NCBI GenBank assembly: GCA_013399305.1
Contig: VXAI01000091.1
Span: 982,875-1,046,874 of the forward strand
DNA: 64,000 nucleotides
Source: Rostratula benghalensis
Lineage: Eukaryota > Chordata > Aves > Charadriiformes > Rostratulidae
Direction of reading: 5' to 3'
Shown: positions 37,259 to 49,783 of the stretch, piece by piece
How the letters are laid out: every line of letters starts with the position of its first letter
How positions within the stretch are numbered: the first letter of the stretch is position 1
Program-made: the position numbers and the translations under genes
Notes under the pieces: model-generated
What the model was told of the DNA's origin: nothing
The model's input: only the letters and a program-made list of their open reading frames with translations
Databases searched by the model: none

Positions 37259-38127
37259 TTCAAATGTACACAAAAGGCATAGCATTGCTTTTGTTAACAG
37301 TGGTTAACCTGGGAGAAATCACAGTATATAGTGGCAGGGGAGTTCCTAATGCAATTTGCAACCTGTGGGGAAGAATTTAACCTCCAGGATGCTGAAGATA
37401 ATGTACTGATGCAAAGAGCTGTGAAATGATTGCTGTTTGGGCCAGAATATTGGCTCCCATTTATATTATCTCCAAGCTTCTTCTAGTGTTAAATTCTTTT
37501 CACTTATTCCCTGGTGTGTACATTATGTCACCTTCAACTCACAATATCAGATTCAGAAGTGGTGTCAAAGAGGATAGAAATCAGGTATCAGCATGCTGCC
37601 AGAGGCCTGAAAGAGTGGGATTCAAAGGGGATTTGCCTGAAGATTGTTGGCCAGAAACCTTTACTTACAGATGTATTTGGCTGTAAATACAACTTGCACA
37701 GAGTGTGATTCTTTTACAAGCTTTTTTCTATATATATCAGTCACTAAAATGAATCCAAAGAAGTAGACTATTTCTTTTCTCTTAGGTGTTGAACACTGAC
37801 TTAAGAACAAAGGAGCAGGAACTACTGGATAGATGAAGCTGTAGGTCCTACTGCAGAATATGGAGAAATTGTAAGACTGCTTTCTGCTAGGCCTCTATCT
37901 GCAGGAGTAATTTTGTAAGGTAATTTTATAATATGTCTTTTTCCTTACCCAGAATCCATTGAAGTTTATAATCTTGTTGGATTTAGTAGCTTTTATATCA
38001 AGTTCCATCTTCTCTGTGAGAAAATCTACAGCTTCTCCATAATATTAGAGTAATGCTAGCACATGGGATGGAGAGTGAAAGATTTATGTGACATTAGCAC
38101 ATCATTGTTTATGAAGGAAAGTGCCAT

Positions 38128-38190
38128 GAAAAAAACAAACAAACAAAAAAAAAAACAAAAAAAAACAAAAAAAACCCAAAAAAACCCACC
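38128..38190 (+). repeat. A-rich tract with interspersed C
   Basis: Runs of A separated by single C or CCC, a decayed poly-A or AAAC-type simple repeat. It lies about 870 bases downstream of the T29 tract and is complementary in composition. Confidence 0.9.
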
Positions 38191-39404
38191 AGAAATACAC
38201 ACCTTAGTATAAATGATTTCACAAAATAATTTGCAGTGCAAATCTCACTTCTACAGAGTGTCTGCTGAATTATCTGTTATAAATAATCTTATTTTAAAAT
38301 TGGTGGTCTGCAGAATGCTACATTCCCCCTGGACTGGGAACTCTACACATGCTGTCTCATAGGGAATAAGAAAGTAATTAATGGAGGTCACCCTTCCCCA
38401 GACAAGTGCTGTGGATTGTTCAACAACTCATTTACAATTTAATCCCAGGGTTCTCACTCCAAAAGGTTTTTAGGTGCTAACTGGAGGCTAACAAAATGGT
38501 TGTTTAAATCCATTCCATTTGAAAAAACAAAAAACCTACTTTCAATTGTGTGGTATAATTGAAACTGTTACTTCTGTGGCAAAAACCAGAAACAATGATA
38601 TAAGATTGTGTGACTTATTTTTAAAAAATTTTCCCTCTCTCTCATGCATACTGACAACTTCCTGATTAATTTCTACTTTTTTTTCCTTAACATGTAGATT
38701 GAGTGATAAGTAATAATTTATGGTTTCACTAGCTATAATGTGTGAAACTATTCATAGAGAAAAAATACATATTTTTGAATGTTTCTTTGAGAAGCATTTT
38801 AACAGTTGAAGCATTTGATACAGAATACAACATGATAAAGAACCATGCTTCTTAAAATTTCTTAAAAATTACAGGTTATTAGTGATTTAATTCCATAGAT
38901 TTGTTTTGGAAACAGTTAATGGGAGCAACCAATACTATAAAACTTGTTTTCTTACAATGAAGTATGTGCTACTTGAAACCAAGGTGTTTTTTCTTTCTTT
39001 TAAACTCCTCCTCTGTGGCTTTTCTGATATTACTCTATGTGTGCCATGAAACTGGTAATTCTGCTTAGCGTTGAAGACTCAGTTCATGTTCAAAGGATCA
39101 GCTTTTCTTTTGGTGTAAGTGAATTGACAACAGTTTAGCACTGCTCATTTAAACCATCTGAGCCTCTGTTTTTTGTTGTGGCCTTTTCCACCCCTTTTCA
39201 TCCATTTCAAATAGCATTGCTGAAAAGGTACTGAGGTCCAGATCTTAAAAGTTATTTCAGTATTTATTTATCTTTGAAATCAATGTGATTTATGTTCCTA
39301 ACTGCTTTGAGCAGTCAAGACTGAAGGATACAGTAATGTAAAGGCACATAAAACGTGAAGCAATCCCAATTTAAATTTTAATGTAATTGCCTTCAATCCT
39401 TCAA

Positions 39405-39433
39405 GAAAACCAAACCAACCAAACAAACAAACA
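39405..39433 (+). repeat. AAAC/AACC microsatellite
   Basis: AAACCAAACCAACC followed by AAAC units. Imperfect tetranucleotide repeat, with a second shorter A/AAAC run at 39440-39456 and A13 at 39483-39495. Confidence 0.8.
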
Positions 39434-40831
39434 GATCCAGAAAAAACAAACAAACCAGAGGAAAGCATTTCAGAAGCCTTGGGAAAAAAAAAAAAAGAAC
39501 CAAAATATTTTGTTTCCTATGGAATCTTCTTCTCTGGTAATTTTAATATGAGTGAAATATTGTACAGCAATGGAGTCCCAGGGGACTCCTTGACATTTCT
39601 CTCTCCATCTAGAAGCATGAGTATGGCAATACCACAAGATTGCTTCAGCTGGGCTTGCTTTTAGATGTTCACTGGAGTGCTGTGTGCTACCCTACAATAC
39701 CATACAGTTCTGCAGAAATCAGTGCAGACCTTCCCGGGTACAAGAAAGAGATCAGAACAGTGCTCACATAGCTCACATTTCAAATTAGAAAATCTTATGA
39801 TACACTGAGGCTCTTATTTTTCATAGGTCTCCAATACCTCATATTCTCAACTTTCAGGTAAAGTGATATATTAGGAAAGAATAAAATGCAGCAGGTAATG
39901 CAAATCATAAAAATATTTTTTTTTTAGTGTTTATTATTACGTACCTACAGAGGTAAGTGAAATGCATCAGGTGTGCTGCCAAAAAAATAACATTGGTATT
40001 TGTCAGAAGAGGTTTTATACCTCACAGTCACTTCAGAATTATCTATCACATATAAATGTGTGTTGCAAATCCAGAAAAATTGCCACTTAAAGTATGACGC
40101 AAAAGGTCCCCTGCAATATGTCTTGCTGAAATGGTGTGTTGCAGCTTTTAGCCTATTACTTGGAGTCCATCCAAACCATCTGCACCCATATAGCCAGCAG
40201 CGAAGCGAAATGCTGTGGGGTCAAATATTCTCTTTTTGAAAAATGGCAGTCTCTTTGACCTCCTGTCTAAGTCACCTGTTGATTTCAGGAGGTTGTAGCT
40301 GGCACTGTTAAGGTTTTTTTTGTGAAATAGTAAAAGGATGTAGAATGGTTGAAGAAACCTCTGTGAAAGGTCCATGCAATACACATGCAATACGACTGTG
40401 GAGGGCCTCCTGACAGCTGACAGTGGAATCACTGGAAATCATCAGCGGCCATAATGACCAGACACAATGTTTGGATCATCTTGTAAACAACACCAATATT
40501 GCATTTAAACAAAGTACTTTCCATAAAAAGCATGAGTTTCTGAAGATCCGTTGTGGGAAATTTTCCCAGTGTTTTTAAAAGTATTCTGTTTGCTGATAAT
40601 GGTGTTTTATTAAAGCTCTATGCATTCCTACATCATAACAGGCTAAACATGATGAACAAGACGTTGATATGAGCGACTCAGCAACAGATGGTGAAATATC
40701 ACTCTTCCACTGTTTGGGACACAATTTTAAACAGATAGGTACTAGAACGCTCTTATCACAAATTCTCTTTAGATTGTAGGCAATGTGAATTAATTATATA
40801 TAGGGTGGGGGTTGTGGGTGAGTTAATTCTT

Positions 40832-40850
40832 AAAAAAAAAAAAAAAAAAA
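40832..40850 (+). repeat. A19 homopolymer
   Basis: Uninterrupted run of A after GAGTTAATTCTT, preceded by a G/T-rich segment at 40801-40820. No retroposed gene was recognised upstream. Confidence 0.9.
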
Positions 40851-41114
40851 GTTCAACTCTTATTACAGTAAAACAGATTTATATTGTTTATCTCAAGACT
40901 GAACTTTCCCAACTGTAATCATTGCAATCATTAATTTTACCGTTGTATGAAAATGTGTAAGTAGGTGCTATAAGCTGTATTCATTTAATATTCAGTGATT
41001 TCATGTAAACAGGAAAAAAATTTTTTTTTGTTCTGATGCAAGCTGATCCACTCAGAGTTTAAGCAGCAGAGACATTATACAATTTACTTTTATATGAGGA
41101 AGTCTTTTACCCTG

Positions 41115-41154
41115 TCTTGTTCTCTTTCTTTTTCTTTTCTTTTTTTTTTTTTTT
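41115..41154 (+). repeat. Pyrimidine tract ending in T15
   Basis: C/T-only sequence with one G near the start, ending in T15 at 41140-41154. No AG-bounded exon follows directly. Confidence 0.8.
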
Positions 41155-42473
41155 AATTGAGACATAGAGCATGTAATTAGAAATATATTGACAAACTAAA
41201 ATGCCAATAGGTGATGCAAAAGTATGTGTTGCATTTTACCCCAGAGATCCATTGTAATCCTTCTCCATCTCTTTTTCCTGCCCACAATTAATTATTATAC
41301 CCCCTCCATGACAGGCTTTATTCCCATATTCCCAGCTTTTTCCCTTCAGCAGTGTGTGTCCTTAGCACCTCTCCCCACATCTTTTGTCAGCTCTAATTTC
41401 AAGAACTCTTTTGTTTTGTTATGTTTTTTTTTCCCTCTCCATAATCACCACAGCATCCTTTCCATAGATTCTATATGTCACAGCATGATAAATACAGACA
41501 AGTGAAGACTTTATTTGGTTTGGTGGATGCAACAAAATTCACAAGGGGTTAGTTAAGGGATATACATTTCTATTATTTAAAGGGCAACATTCTTTTTATC
41601 CCTATTTTGAAAAAAGTGAGGTATTTAACAGACCTCTAGCAATTTCTGCTCAATTTAGAAGGATTACTATGTATCTTTAGTTAATCTCTTCTTCATTGAA
41701 ACGTTATCACTATCTATCTAAATTGTTTTGAATAAGTCTACCTAAGGCCCTGCTAAGGTGGTTTACACTGTATTTAGTTAGTTTGTGATACTTTGTAATC
41801 TCCTTATGCCAGACGAAAGAATTTTAATTAAAGTCAGGAGGAGTGATAGGAGAGATGTATGCAACAACTGAACTGCAACAATTTAAAATCAGCTATTTTC
41901 CAAAATCCTGGCAAGCCTCTGAAGCTGTAACACGTAAGCAATGACAGAGTTTAAAGACAGCATCTATGGAGACATATGCTATTTCTTTAAAAGCAGTAGA
42001 AAGAAACCAGGCAGCAGGACCCCTGGAGAGGATGTGCTAGTAAATTAAATGAAGAAAGAGAAGCTTTAGGACCAATAATACTTTTCTGTATTCTAATAAT
42101 GATCTTTGAGAGTGCTTGAGAACTGTTTAGTAATTCTTCAGAGCTGCTGCAGGAGAGCTCTTGTCCTAAAACCAGTCAGAGTGTCCTGTTTAAACTGAAT
42201 CCTTATCATCTGTCCTGGCATTATTTTCAGTCTTTGGTCTGTGAGTATAAAGGCCAAAGGCTTACTTTAAAAAGTTGTATCAGGGTTGATTCTTTTCTAT
42301 TCAGAGATTTTCTCATGTCCATGCTTGCATCTAAAAACAACTACAAGACACCACACCAATGCTGAACCTCAGTCTTTACATCTAACTTTTCTGTAAACTG
42401 AGTTTAACGATGTGAGTTTTTCTGGTTTCTTAGAGCAAGAATCGCCCAGCATCTTCCCTAGATTGCATCCAAA

Positions 42474-42515
42474 GGGAATGTTATTTACACTGCTGGGAAT
42501 GTTATTTACACTGCT
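42474..42515 (+). repeat. Perfect 21-bp tandem duplication
   Basis: GGGAATGTTATTTACACTGCT occurs at 42474-42494 and again, identical, at 42495-42515. The identity suggests a recent duplication. Confidence 0.95.
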
Positions 42516-42700
42516 GGGGTACAGTTGCAGGGCCACCACAGAACCAACCTGAGTAATGCGACAGAATTGATGTAGGTTTCTGGTCTGCCTGGAAATGGAC
42601 AAAAAAAGAGGGGTGTGTGCTTTTTTAAAATAAAACAAATAAATAAAATAAGTAGGCTTTCTTTTTTAGCTCAAACTTTTGTCACAGGATCTGCCTCAGC

Positions 42701-42734
42701 TGTCATGTGTGCAAAGGTGTCATGTGTGCAAAGG
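42701..42734 (+). repeat. Perfect 17-bp tandem duplication
   Basis: TGTCATGTGTGCAAAGG at 42701-42717 is repeated exactly at 42718-42734. It lies less than 200 bases from the 21-bp duplication. Confidence 0.95.
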
Positions 42735-44267
42735 TGTCTGAATGAGTCTGTTACCCCAGCGTGTTGCATCATTCAGTCAGCACTGAGCATACGTTAATTC
42801 TGCCTCTTCAGCACTATGTGAGATCTTCCATGTTTTCTCTTACAGCCAATTTGCATTTCCTTTTTGGCAACCAGTCTTTCATTGTAACCTCAATATAGTC
42901 TGATACATTTACCTTGGAGGACTTCCCATTGTTCTGGGAAACAGATACTCTCCAGATACACTGTTATCTCTCTCTTTCTCCTGAAAGTGTCAGCTATTTT
43001 AAATATCATATAGATCAGAAAGATCAATTTATGTAGCTGTTTTGGCTTTCCTCTTGTGCCACCTCCAGGGCTTTAACAGTTTCCACCTCCTACCCTTCCT
43101 TCCCATCCCCACCCTGAGGCTTCTCTTCAGAATTTTCTTCCCTGTCACCTGTATAGGCTCTTTTGACCAATTCTCCATAGCCACTCTCCCTGCTGTAACA
43201 ATCTTTGTTCATGGGCTTCAAACTAAGAACTTGCTTGCTGCAACTAATTAATTCATTAATTAATGGTATCTAAAACTTCTGTCATGAATTCTTTTCCTAC
43301 ATCCCTATTTGTCCAAATTCTTTCTTACCAGTCACACTGGCAAATCTTCCACCCTTTAAATCATTTCTGTGTTTCAAGTAAAATCCTAAGTTTCTCTTTT
43401 AACCTTCAAGATATTGCACATGTCCCTTTCTTGCTGCCCAGCTGCTGGCTTTCTCTTCCTGTGTGAACTTTCATTGTTACCCATTCTGCCAACATGTCAA
43501 ACTTTGAATTTGGTGACTCACTTCTGTTATGAGTTTCACACTCTTCTGGCCAATACTCTACATGTATTTCCATTGCGATGGGTTAATCTGCAAGGCTGCA
43601 ACAACTTCCTTCCTCAAATCCTGCCTTAAACTTCCTTTTGTTATGATAACAAAACTATTAATCAATTTCATAATGAAAACAGTATGAAGAATCCATATCC
43701 CTGTATGTACATATTAGTTTTGCAAGATTTAGAAAATGTATGTATATGCATACTAACCTCTCCAAGCATATGAATGTTTTGTTATCCATGTCTGATCTTA
43801 TTCCTTAATGCTTATTGAACTTTCTGGTTAAATAAACAAAGTCAGGGGGGCCACACACTGAGAAGTTGTGTCTGGTTCATCCTGCAATCCAACAGATTCT
43901 TTCTATTGTTGTCCTACATCTATTTTAAAGTCGTATAAATTTTATGTCTTTCGGGGGCACTAGCATATGTGAATGTATTTTTTTCCCTGTCCCCAATTTA
44001 ATTGTATGTTAAATAACGATAATCCTTATCTTTGTTATGAAATACCTTAAAATTCATACAATTATTGTGTTAGGTTGGTTATTGTTTGTGTTGATTTTTT
44101 TCCCCTAAGGGAAGAAATTCAAATCTATGAAATCTGAAAATGTTAGAAAATAAATTCCTAATTACAGTGTTTGCTGTAAGTAGATTTAAATGCATCTTAT
44201 CAAAACTTCAAGGAATACAAAAGGAACATATCTATAACCTGAAGACATTTATTCTCTTTCTTTCCAG

Positions 44268-44312
44268 AACTTGAAAAATAATTCAACGTAGAAGGCATGC
44301 ATGGAAGCCAAG
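44268..44312 (+). other. Candidate short spliced exon (45 bp), unassigned
   Basis: A pyrimidine-rich tract, ATTCTCTTTCTTTCCAG, ends at 44267 and a full-consensus donor, AAG then GTAAGTAG, begins at 44313. Both match vertebrate splice consensus very well. Inside the 45 bases all three frames have a stop (TAG, TGA, TAA) before the end, so it cannot be an internal coding exon. It contains two ATG triplets, at 44297 and 44301, that stay open to the donor, so it could be a first-coding or 5' untranslated exon, or part of a long non-coding RNA. No gene is identified. Such pairs also occur by chance in long introns. Confidence 0.3.
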
Positions 44313-47300
44313 GTAAGTAGCCATTGGAATTACATAGAATTTCTTGTGAAAATGTACTTTTTAATTAGAGCTAGCAATGATACAGGAAACTTAGAATCAA
44401 TATTTAAATTATGATAACATTATATTGTTTCATCTACAACAAAATAACTTATGAAGAGTCTATGAAATGAGAGTTATAAGGTCTTTCCACTGAATAAAAA
44501 AAAAAAAAAAAGTATTCAAGACGGCATATAAATGCTTAAACCAGGATACCCAAGAGCAAAACTCTAAATGAAACAGAATTAATAAAGCAAACCAAACGTC
44601 TAAGAATGTAGCCCTGAGGTAAAACCTTTAGCCTTGCCTGGAAAATGAGGCATCTTTGTCAACATTTTTATGGTTCCCTTGGGTATTCACTGCAGCATCA
44701 TAAGGTCACATCTTATGAAAGTTTCTCTTTAAGGATGCACAACAGGCATTTGTTAATTTGCTACCTTTTGTCTTTCAACCAAGGACATTTTTCTTGATCC
44801 AGCACCCCTGTAGATTTTGACATGAATTTTGAGATCACCACAGCTGAGTGGGCTGGCTTGTGGTGTAAAACATCTTTAGGGGTTCTGAGTGGCCATCCAA
44901 GGACCATGAGCTGGATGCAGCTGCTCACATCATGTTACCAGCAACGTGCCAATGTGGTACCAACATCGCCCAAAAGAGAGTGATCTGGGAGACCCTGTGA
45001 AAGAAACTGAGATAATAAAGTGTCTGGAGAGGAGCTCACTGGCAGCTTTCCCTGCCCAATTTTGTCCTGCAGTGGAGTAGTGGGCCCCACTGGAGCCATT
45101 TGCTTGCCTGCAAGGTGCTCTTCCTCCCTGGGATTCTTTGGGGAACCTAATACCTGCTCTAGAGGGAAGCAGAAAGTTGTGGTTCACAATGAAGCTGGTT
45201 AGCCCAAATTAGTGTTAAAGGGCTAGAAAAATGTCCAGTGTAGGCTGCAAATCAGGAAAGCTTTTTGATGAACTATGATGATTTTCATTGTAGAGCTTGT
45301 TCCCATGGAGTGTTTTATCACAAGTAGTTGTAGGTGCCAGGGTTTGTTGGTTGTATTGATGAATGTCACTGTCTGAAAAGCATTGCCACTTTTTCACTAG
45401 CAGGACCTACTCTCTAATGGACATCAAGATGTAGATATATTAGTTTCCAGTAAGCCTGCAATGTTTTTTTTATGTCTTGTTTAAGCTCACAACTGAACCA
45501 AATGGTATTTGAGTGCCATTCAGCAGTGAGTTGCTGACTGTTTTCTGGAAGAAGTGACTGGTGTGGGCCTCGTGGTCTTGAGCTCCTGGTTCCCCAATTC
45601 ATCCTTCACAACGGTATAAAAAAATCCTATTTTTACCCTGCATTAAGCTTCCTTAGCACAGATATTTTATTGACAAATGTACTGGAAGACTAGGCTCCAC
45701 AAAGCATGGGTGAGCCATCCACTAGTTTTACTGGAGCCACGAACACCACAAAAGTTAATCATACGTGTAAGTAAGTAAGTGTTTTGTTGGATCAAAAACA
45801 AGGAAAAAGGAAAAAGAAAAACCCAACTAAAACCAAAACCAAGCCATGTTCAAAGGTAACATGAAACAAGTAAAAATACCATCATGAATACCATCATGAT
45901 AGCTATTACAAGTTTATATGGTAGAGGGAGGAACTGGGAAAGATATTTAAGAATATTCAATTTCTCTGATTTTTTTCCCCCTAAACCAATAATTTTCTAG
46001 TAATCTCAAACTAGTTACCCACTTGTATTTATTTGTTCAGGAAAAAATATCCATGTTATGAGAAAATTATGAGAAAATTAATGAGCATTTCCAACCTCAG
46101 AAAAGAGTATATAGATCAAATATGAAAATACTATCAACTGATGGGGAAAAAAATGCATTCAGGATAAAAAAAACCCTATAAAACTAATTGATGTTTACTA
46201 CTGGAGTATCTGTGAAAGAGAAGACCTCTTTTTTTCAAGTTTTTTTTCATGCTTTTTTGTAGATACTTTACAAACACTTACTAAATAAGAAATAAAATTG
46301 CATTTCAGACACCCATTTTGATTCCAATGAACATTGCATTGGATTCTAAGAGAACATTATTTTGAAGGTAAGAAGTAATTCCGAATTGGCACAATACCTG
46401 CTGCTTCTCAAACTGCCTATAACATTTCTGCTTTTTGCATTAATACGGTAATTTCAGAAGCACATTATTACAACCTTGTTATAAAAGCTGTGAATAAATT
46501 AAATGTATTTTTGTTTTCCCTTTATTTTTCTCTCTAAATAAAATAATGCTTATCAACTAACCAAACTGACATTTTGCTGACAAGCTTGAAAAGAAAATTA
46601 AGTCTTTTTTTTTTTTAATGTTACAAGCATGTATGAGATATTTTCATTTGCAAAATGACATTCAGAAAACAAAGTTTTAGTGAGCAAATAACATGTTGAA
46701 TATGTTTATGATTGTTTGAAAAGTTATATGAACAGCCATCATCCAGCAGCATAGTGACTTATTAATAAAATAACTTAAAGAAATAAATTAACAGATAAAA
46801 TTCCCAGTAAACCACAACAGAAAAAACCCCCAAAACTTTATCATGCCCTACATTAAATGCACTTATTAAATTGTTACTCCAATATGTTGCCTCTGTGGGA
46901 AAACCTGTAGTAGGTAGGCAATATACCTTCTTCTTTTTACCTGCAAAATTACCATTTGCCAAATGAATTCATGTAGATTTTGCAACAAAAGTCCTCAAGA
47001 CAGGAATTTTTTTTCTGTTATCCGTACTGCATCTCTACTCCCTATGTACTAATTTAGGCTAGTCTGCTGATGTAAAAAAACAAACAATCCCCAAAACTAT
47101 TAGCGTTTAAACTACCTAACCTTGTATACATATTTGAAACTAATAGTTCCTCATGCAAAACTGTAGCTTGTTCATCTCAAACACTGAATAAATGTTGATT
47201 CACAACTGGTTTAGTACTTGGAAATCTTCAGCAGTAAGTTTGGTCACTTGTTTCTGCCCTGTTTTATAAAAGTATAAAGTTTAGATCAATATTTTGTGTT

Positions 47301-49249
47301 TACTGTAATTTTGAATGATACTCATTGAAACTTGAAAGACAACCTCTTTGGAAGCATATATGGCAGCGCACATACATGCCAAAAAATAAAGATTTGTTTT
47401 TAAAAATAGTCTTTCTAAATTTAAAAATAAAAAAAATTCCATATTTATGTTCCTGTTAATCACAGACTACATACTGTCAGAAAACTTTGTGTAGTGTAGA
47501 GATGTAGCAACCACATAATTTTACTCTTAGTTTCTATTTAGATTCAAAACATCTTTTTTATTTCGTTGATATTCAAAAGATGCATGTATCATTAATTTGT
47601 TAGAAATCACCTTCGTTCACCTTAGTTACTGCAAGTAAACATGTAATTATAGATTCTTCTAAGAAGAATGTTGGTAAGGCTTACTGTAACTAGACCCATA
47701 TAGTTTAGCACAATGCAGCGATACAACATACATGGCAAGCAGAGGGGAGCGAATACAAAGAAATGAAAATATTTTTGTTCCCAAATTTGACAGATGGTAT
47801 GTGTTGATAGGATATTTAGACTTCCTCGTTATTTGTTTCCCAGATTTTACCTTACTTGTTTGTCTTTGGTATGTTCAGCATTTTTACATCTCTCTCCTCC
47901 ACATATCCTCAACCAGTTGATGAACCATGTCTCCAGGGTAGGAGAGGATTTGAGTCTGTGGGAGATAAGAAAGCTTGTTGCACATCCCTCTCACATGAAA
48001 ATTACAGATATTAAAATATTAACATGCAGAGAGTGTTGGCAGAAATAGAAAAAACTAATTTTATCAGGGTGATCTCTGCCCCAGTAAGATCAATTAGATA
48101 TACACTTTCCTTTTAACTACGCTACCTAACAACCATGAGAAAAGAAAATATCTAGTTACTCCATATATGATTAAGTTTTTAGTACATTCTTGCTCTTCAT
48201 CCACATTTTTGGAGACAGATAAATGCTTCAGGGATGGGTTACATCTTGCAATCAGGCTATGGGGACAACACAGGTCTGTTTCTCATTACACCCTCCTTCC
48301 CTGAATGTGTTATGCCTTGGGGAAGCACAAATGCCTTTAGAAGATCCAGAAGGAAAAAGTCCAAAGTTACTCCATTTCAGAGGGTAACAGCAGCACACTT
48401 CCTCCCCCTGCATGGATGGAACGTTTCAGGTAAATCCTGGTTTTGTCTGTTCATCTTTTCATCCCTGTTCACCTTGATGAAATATGAAGAAACGAGTCTA
48501 TGCTTGAGCTCAGCAATTATATTTTTATGTATGGTTTATCTACAAATGTATATACATTTAATGTATGGTTCTTCACTCCCAGATCCAGAAAAGTTTGCCA
48601 AAATGTAATGATCATATCAAAGTCTCAGTTGCCTTTTTAATGTTGGTTTTTGTGTTTTTTTTTCATTTCATTCAGAATGAGGTAATTCTCTGGCCATTTT
48701 GCTCTCTCATTGCGGAAATGTAGAGGCAACAAGCTTCAACAGGCAAAAGATTAATATCATTGTCTATGCCCTTGTGAATTTCTTTGATTTGAGTATAAAT
48801 ATGTTGTACATGATGTTTTGAACTGGTGGTGTGTGATTTCATGTGTGAAAGCCATTGTGTAAATAGTCTGTGCAACAGCCTTTGGCCATTGCCCTAGCCT
48901 GGTTGTTCCCAGCAGAAACTGTGGATTAGCTACAGAGCTACACCGCAGCCTGCTTCTAGGGTTGGTGAAGACTTTTTTCGTCTTACCTGATTGGTACGAA
49001 ATCTATTTATTCAGGCATCTTGCAGAGGAAAAATAGCTTGGACCCCAGAGAAATATTCTGAATCTGATGAATGGGGTTTGCTTGGACATGCCGTGTTTTA
49101 GTTTTGAGTTAAGAAAGCTGAGGTACTAATTCAAGAAGATAACTCAGCAATGACTTTTGAGGCAAGATGACAATCTTTTCTCTAATTATGTAGGAAAATG
49201 ACTTTAAATTTTATTATGCATTGGGAAAATGTGTCAGTTTGCCACTCCA
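44313..49249. other. Stretch without recognised genes
   Basis: About 5 kb. 44920-45200 is GC-richer and was read in all frames without a match. The 124-codon frame at 48234-48608 (+) has no known domain. Simple features: A16 at 44496-44511 (just before), GTAA units at 45767-45780, T12 at 46605-46616. Confidence 0.45.
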
Positions 49250-49450
49250 GACCCTCTGTGGTATAGTCATACCTTGAGCCTGTGTGCAGTTCTGGTCTTT
49301 GCAATTCAAGAGAAATGTAGAGGTACTATAAAATGTGCAAATGATCCAAGGCATGCACAAGCTGCCTTAGAATAAAAGACTAGAAAATCTGGACTATTTA
49401 GTTTGGAGTGGACAAGACTGAGAGAAGGCATGACCAAGAAATTAATGCGT
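49250..49450 (+). mobile_element. Ancient CR1-type LINE fragment
   Basis: Plus-strand translation near 49277-49330 reads CVQFWSLQFKRNVEVL before a stop, matching the CR1 ORF2 motif [10 protein letters not shown]...EVL that lies C-terminal of the RT. Further on, LENLDYLVWSGQD and a decayed arginine-rich part correspond to the [11 protein letters not shown] region. It has many stops and is far more diverged than the other CR1 copies. The limits are approximate; up to about 49515 may belong to it. Confidence 0.65.
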
Positions 49451-49751
49451 GTGATGGTAAGCTGAATGCAGATCTATTGTTCACCCAATCCCACAATACA
49501 GAAATCATAGGACATTGGATGGTACTGAAATCAGTTTATAAATAATCAAAAGTACTTTACAAAATGGATGGTTTAATTGGGTTTGCATGATGAGGTTTTA
49601 GTAGAGGTTCTGACTACAGGGGTGACTTCTGTGAGAAGCTGCTAGAAGCTGTCACTATGTCTGATGGAGCCAATGTCAGCTGGCTCCAAGATGGACCTGC
49701 CACTGGCCAAGGCTGAGCCTCAGTGTCAGTGGTAGCACCTCTGGAATAATG

Positions 49752-49758
49752 TATTTAA
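49752..49758 (+). promoter_or_regulatory. TATA-like box of the LTR
   Basis: TATTTAA lies where this LTR type has its promoter, after the CCTCTGGAATAATG segment. Function today is unknown. Confidence 0.45.
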
Positions 49759-49761
49759 GAA

Positions 49762-49783
49762 GGGTGGGTGGGGGTGGCATGGG
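49762..49783 (+). other. G-quadruplex motif in the LTR
   Basis: Four G-runs: GGG-T-GGG-T-GGGGG, then a six-base loop, then GGG. This fits the strict pattern of four runs of three or more G with loops of 1-7 bases. It starts 3 bases after the TATA-like box on the plus strand. Confidence 0.85.

Larger units (their letters stand above)
33341..44267. other. Long stretch without recognised genes
   Basis: About 11 kb. 33341-34510 is GC-richer than the rest and could be transposon-derived; a 116-codon minus-strand frame at 33377-33727 has no motif I know. The remainder is AT-rich with many simple repeats. No exon, tRNA or rRNA could be supported. Confidence 0.45.

Noticed and set aside
48234..48608. 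124-codon plus-strand frame with a basic cluster and a hydrophobic segment
   Set aside because: No recognisable family and no supporting gene structure.
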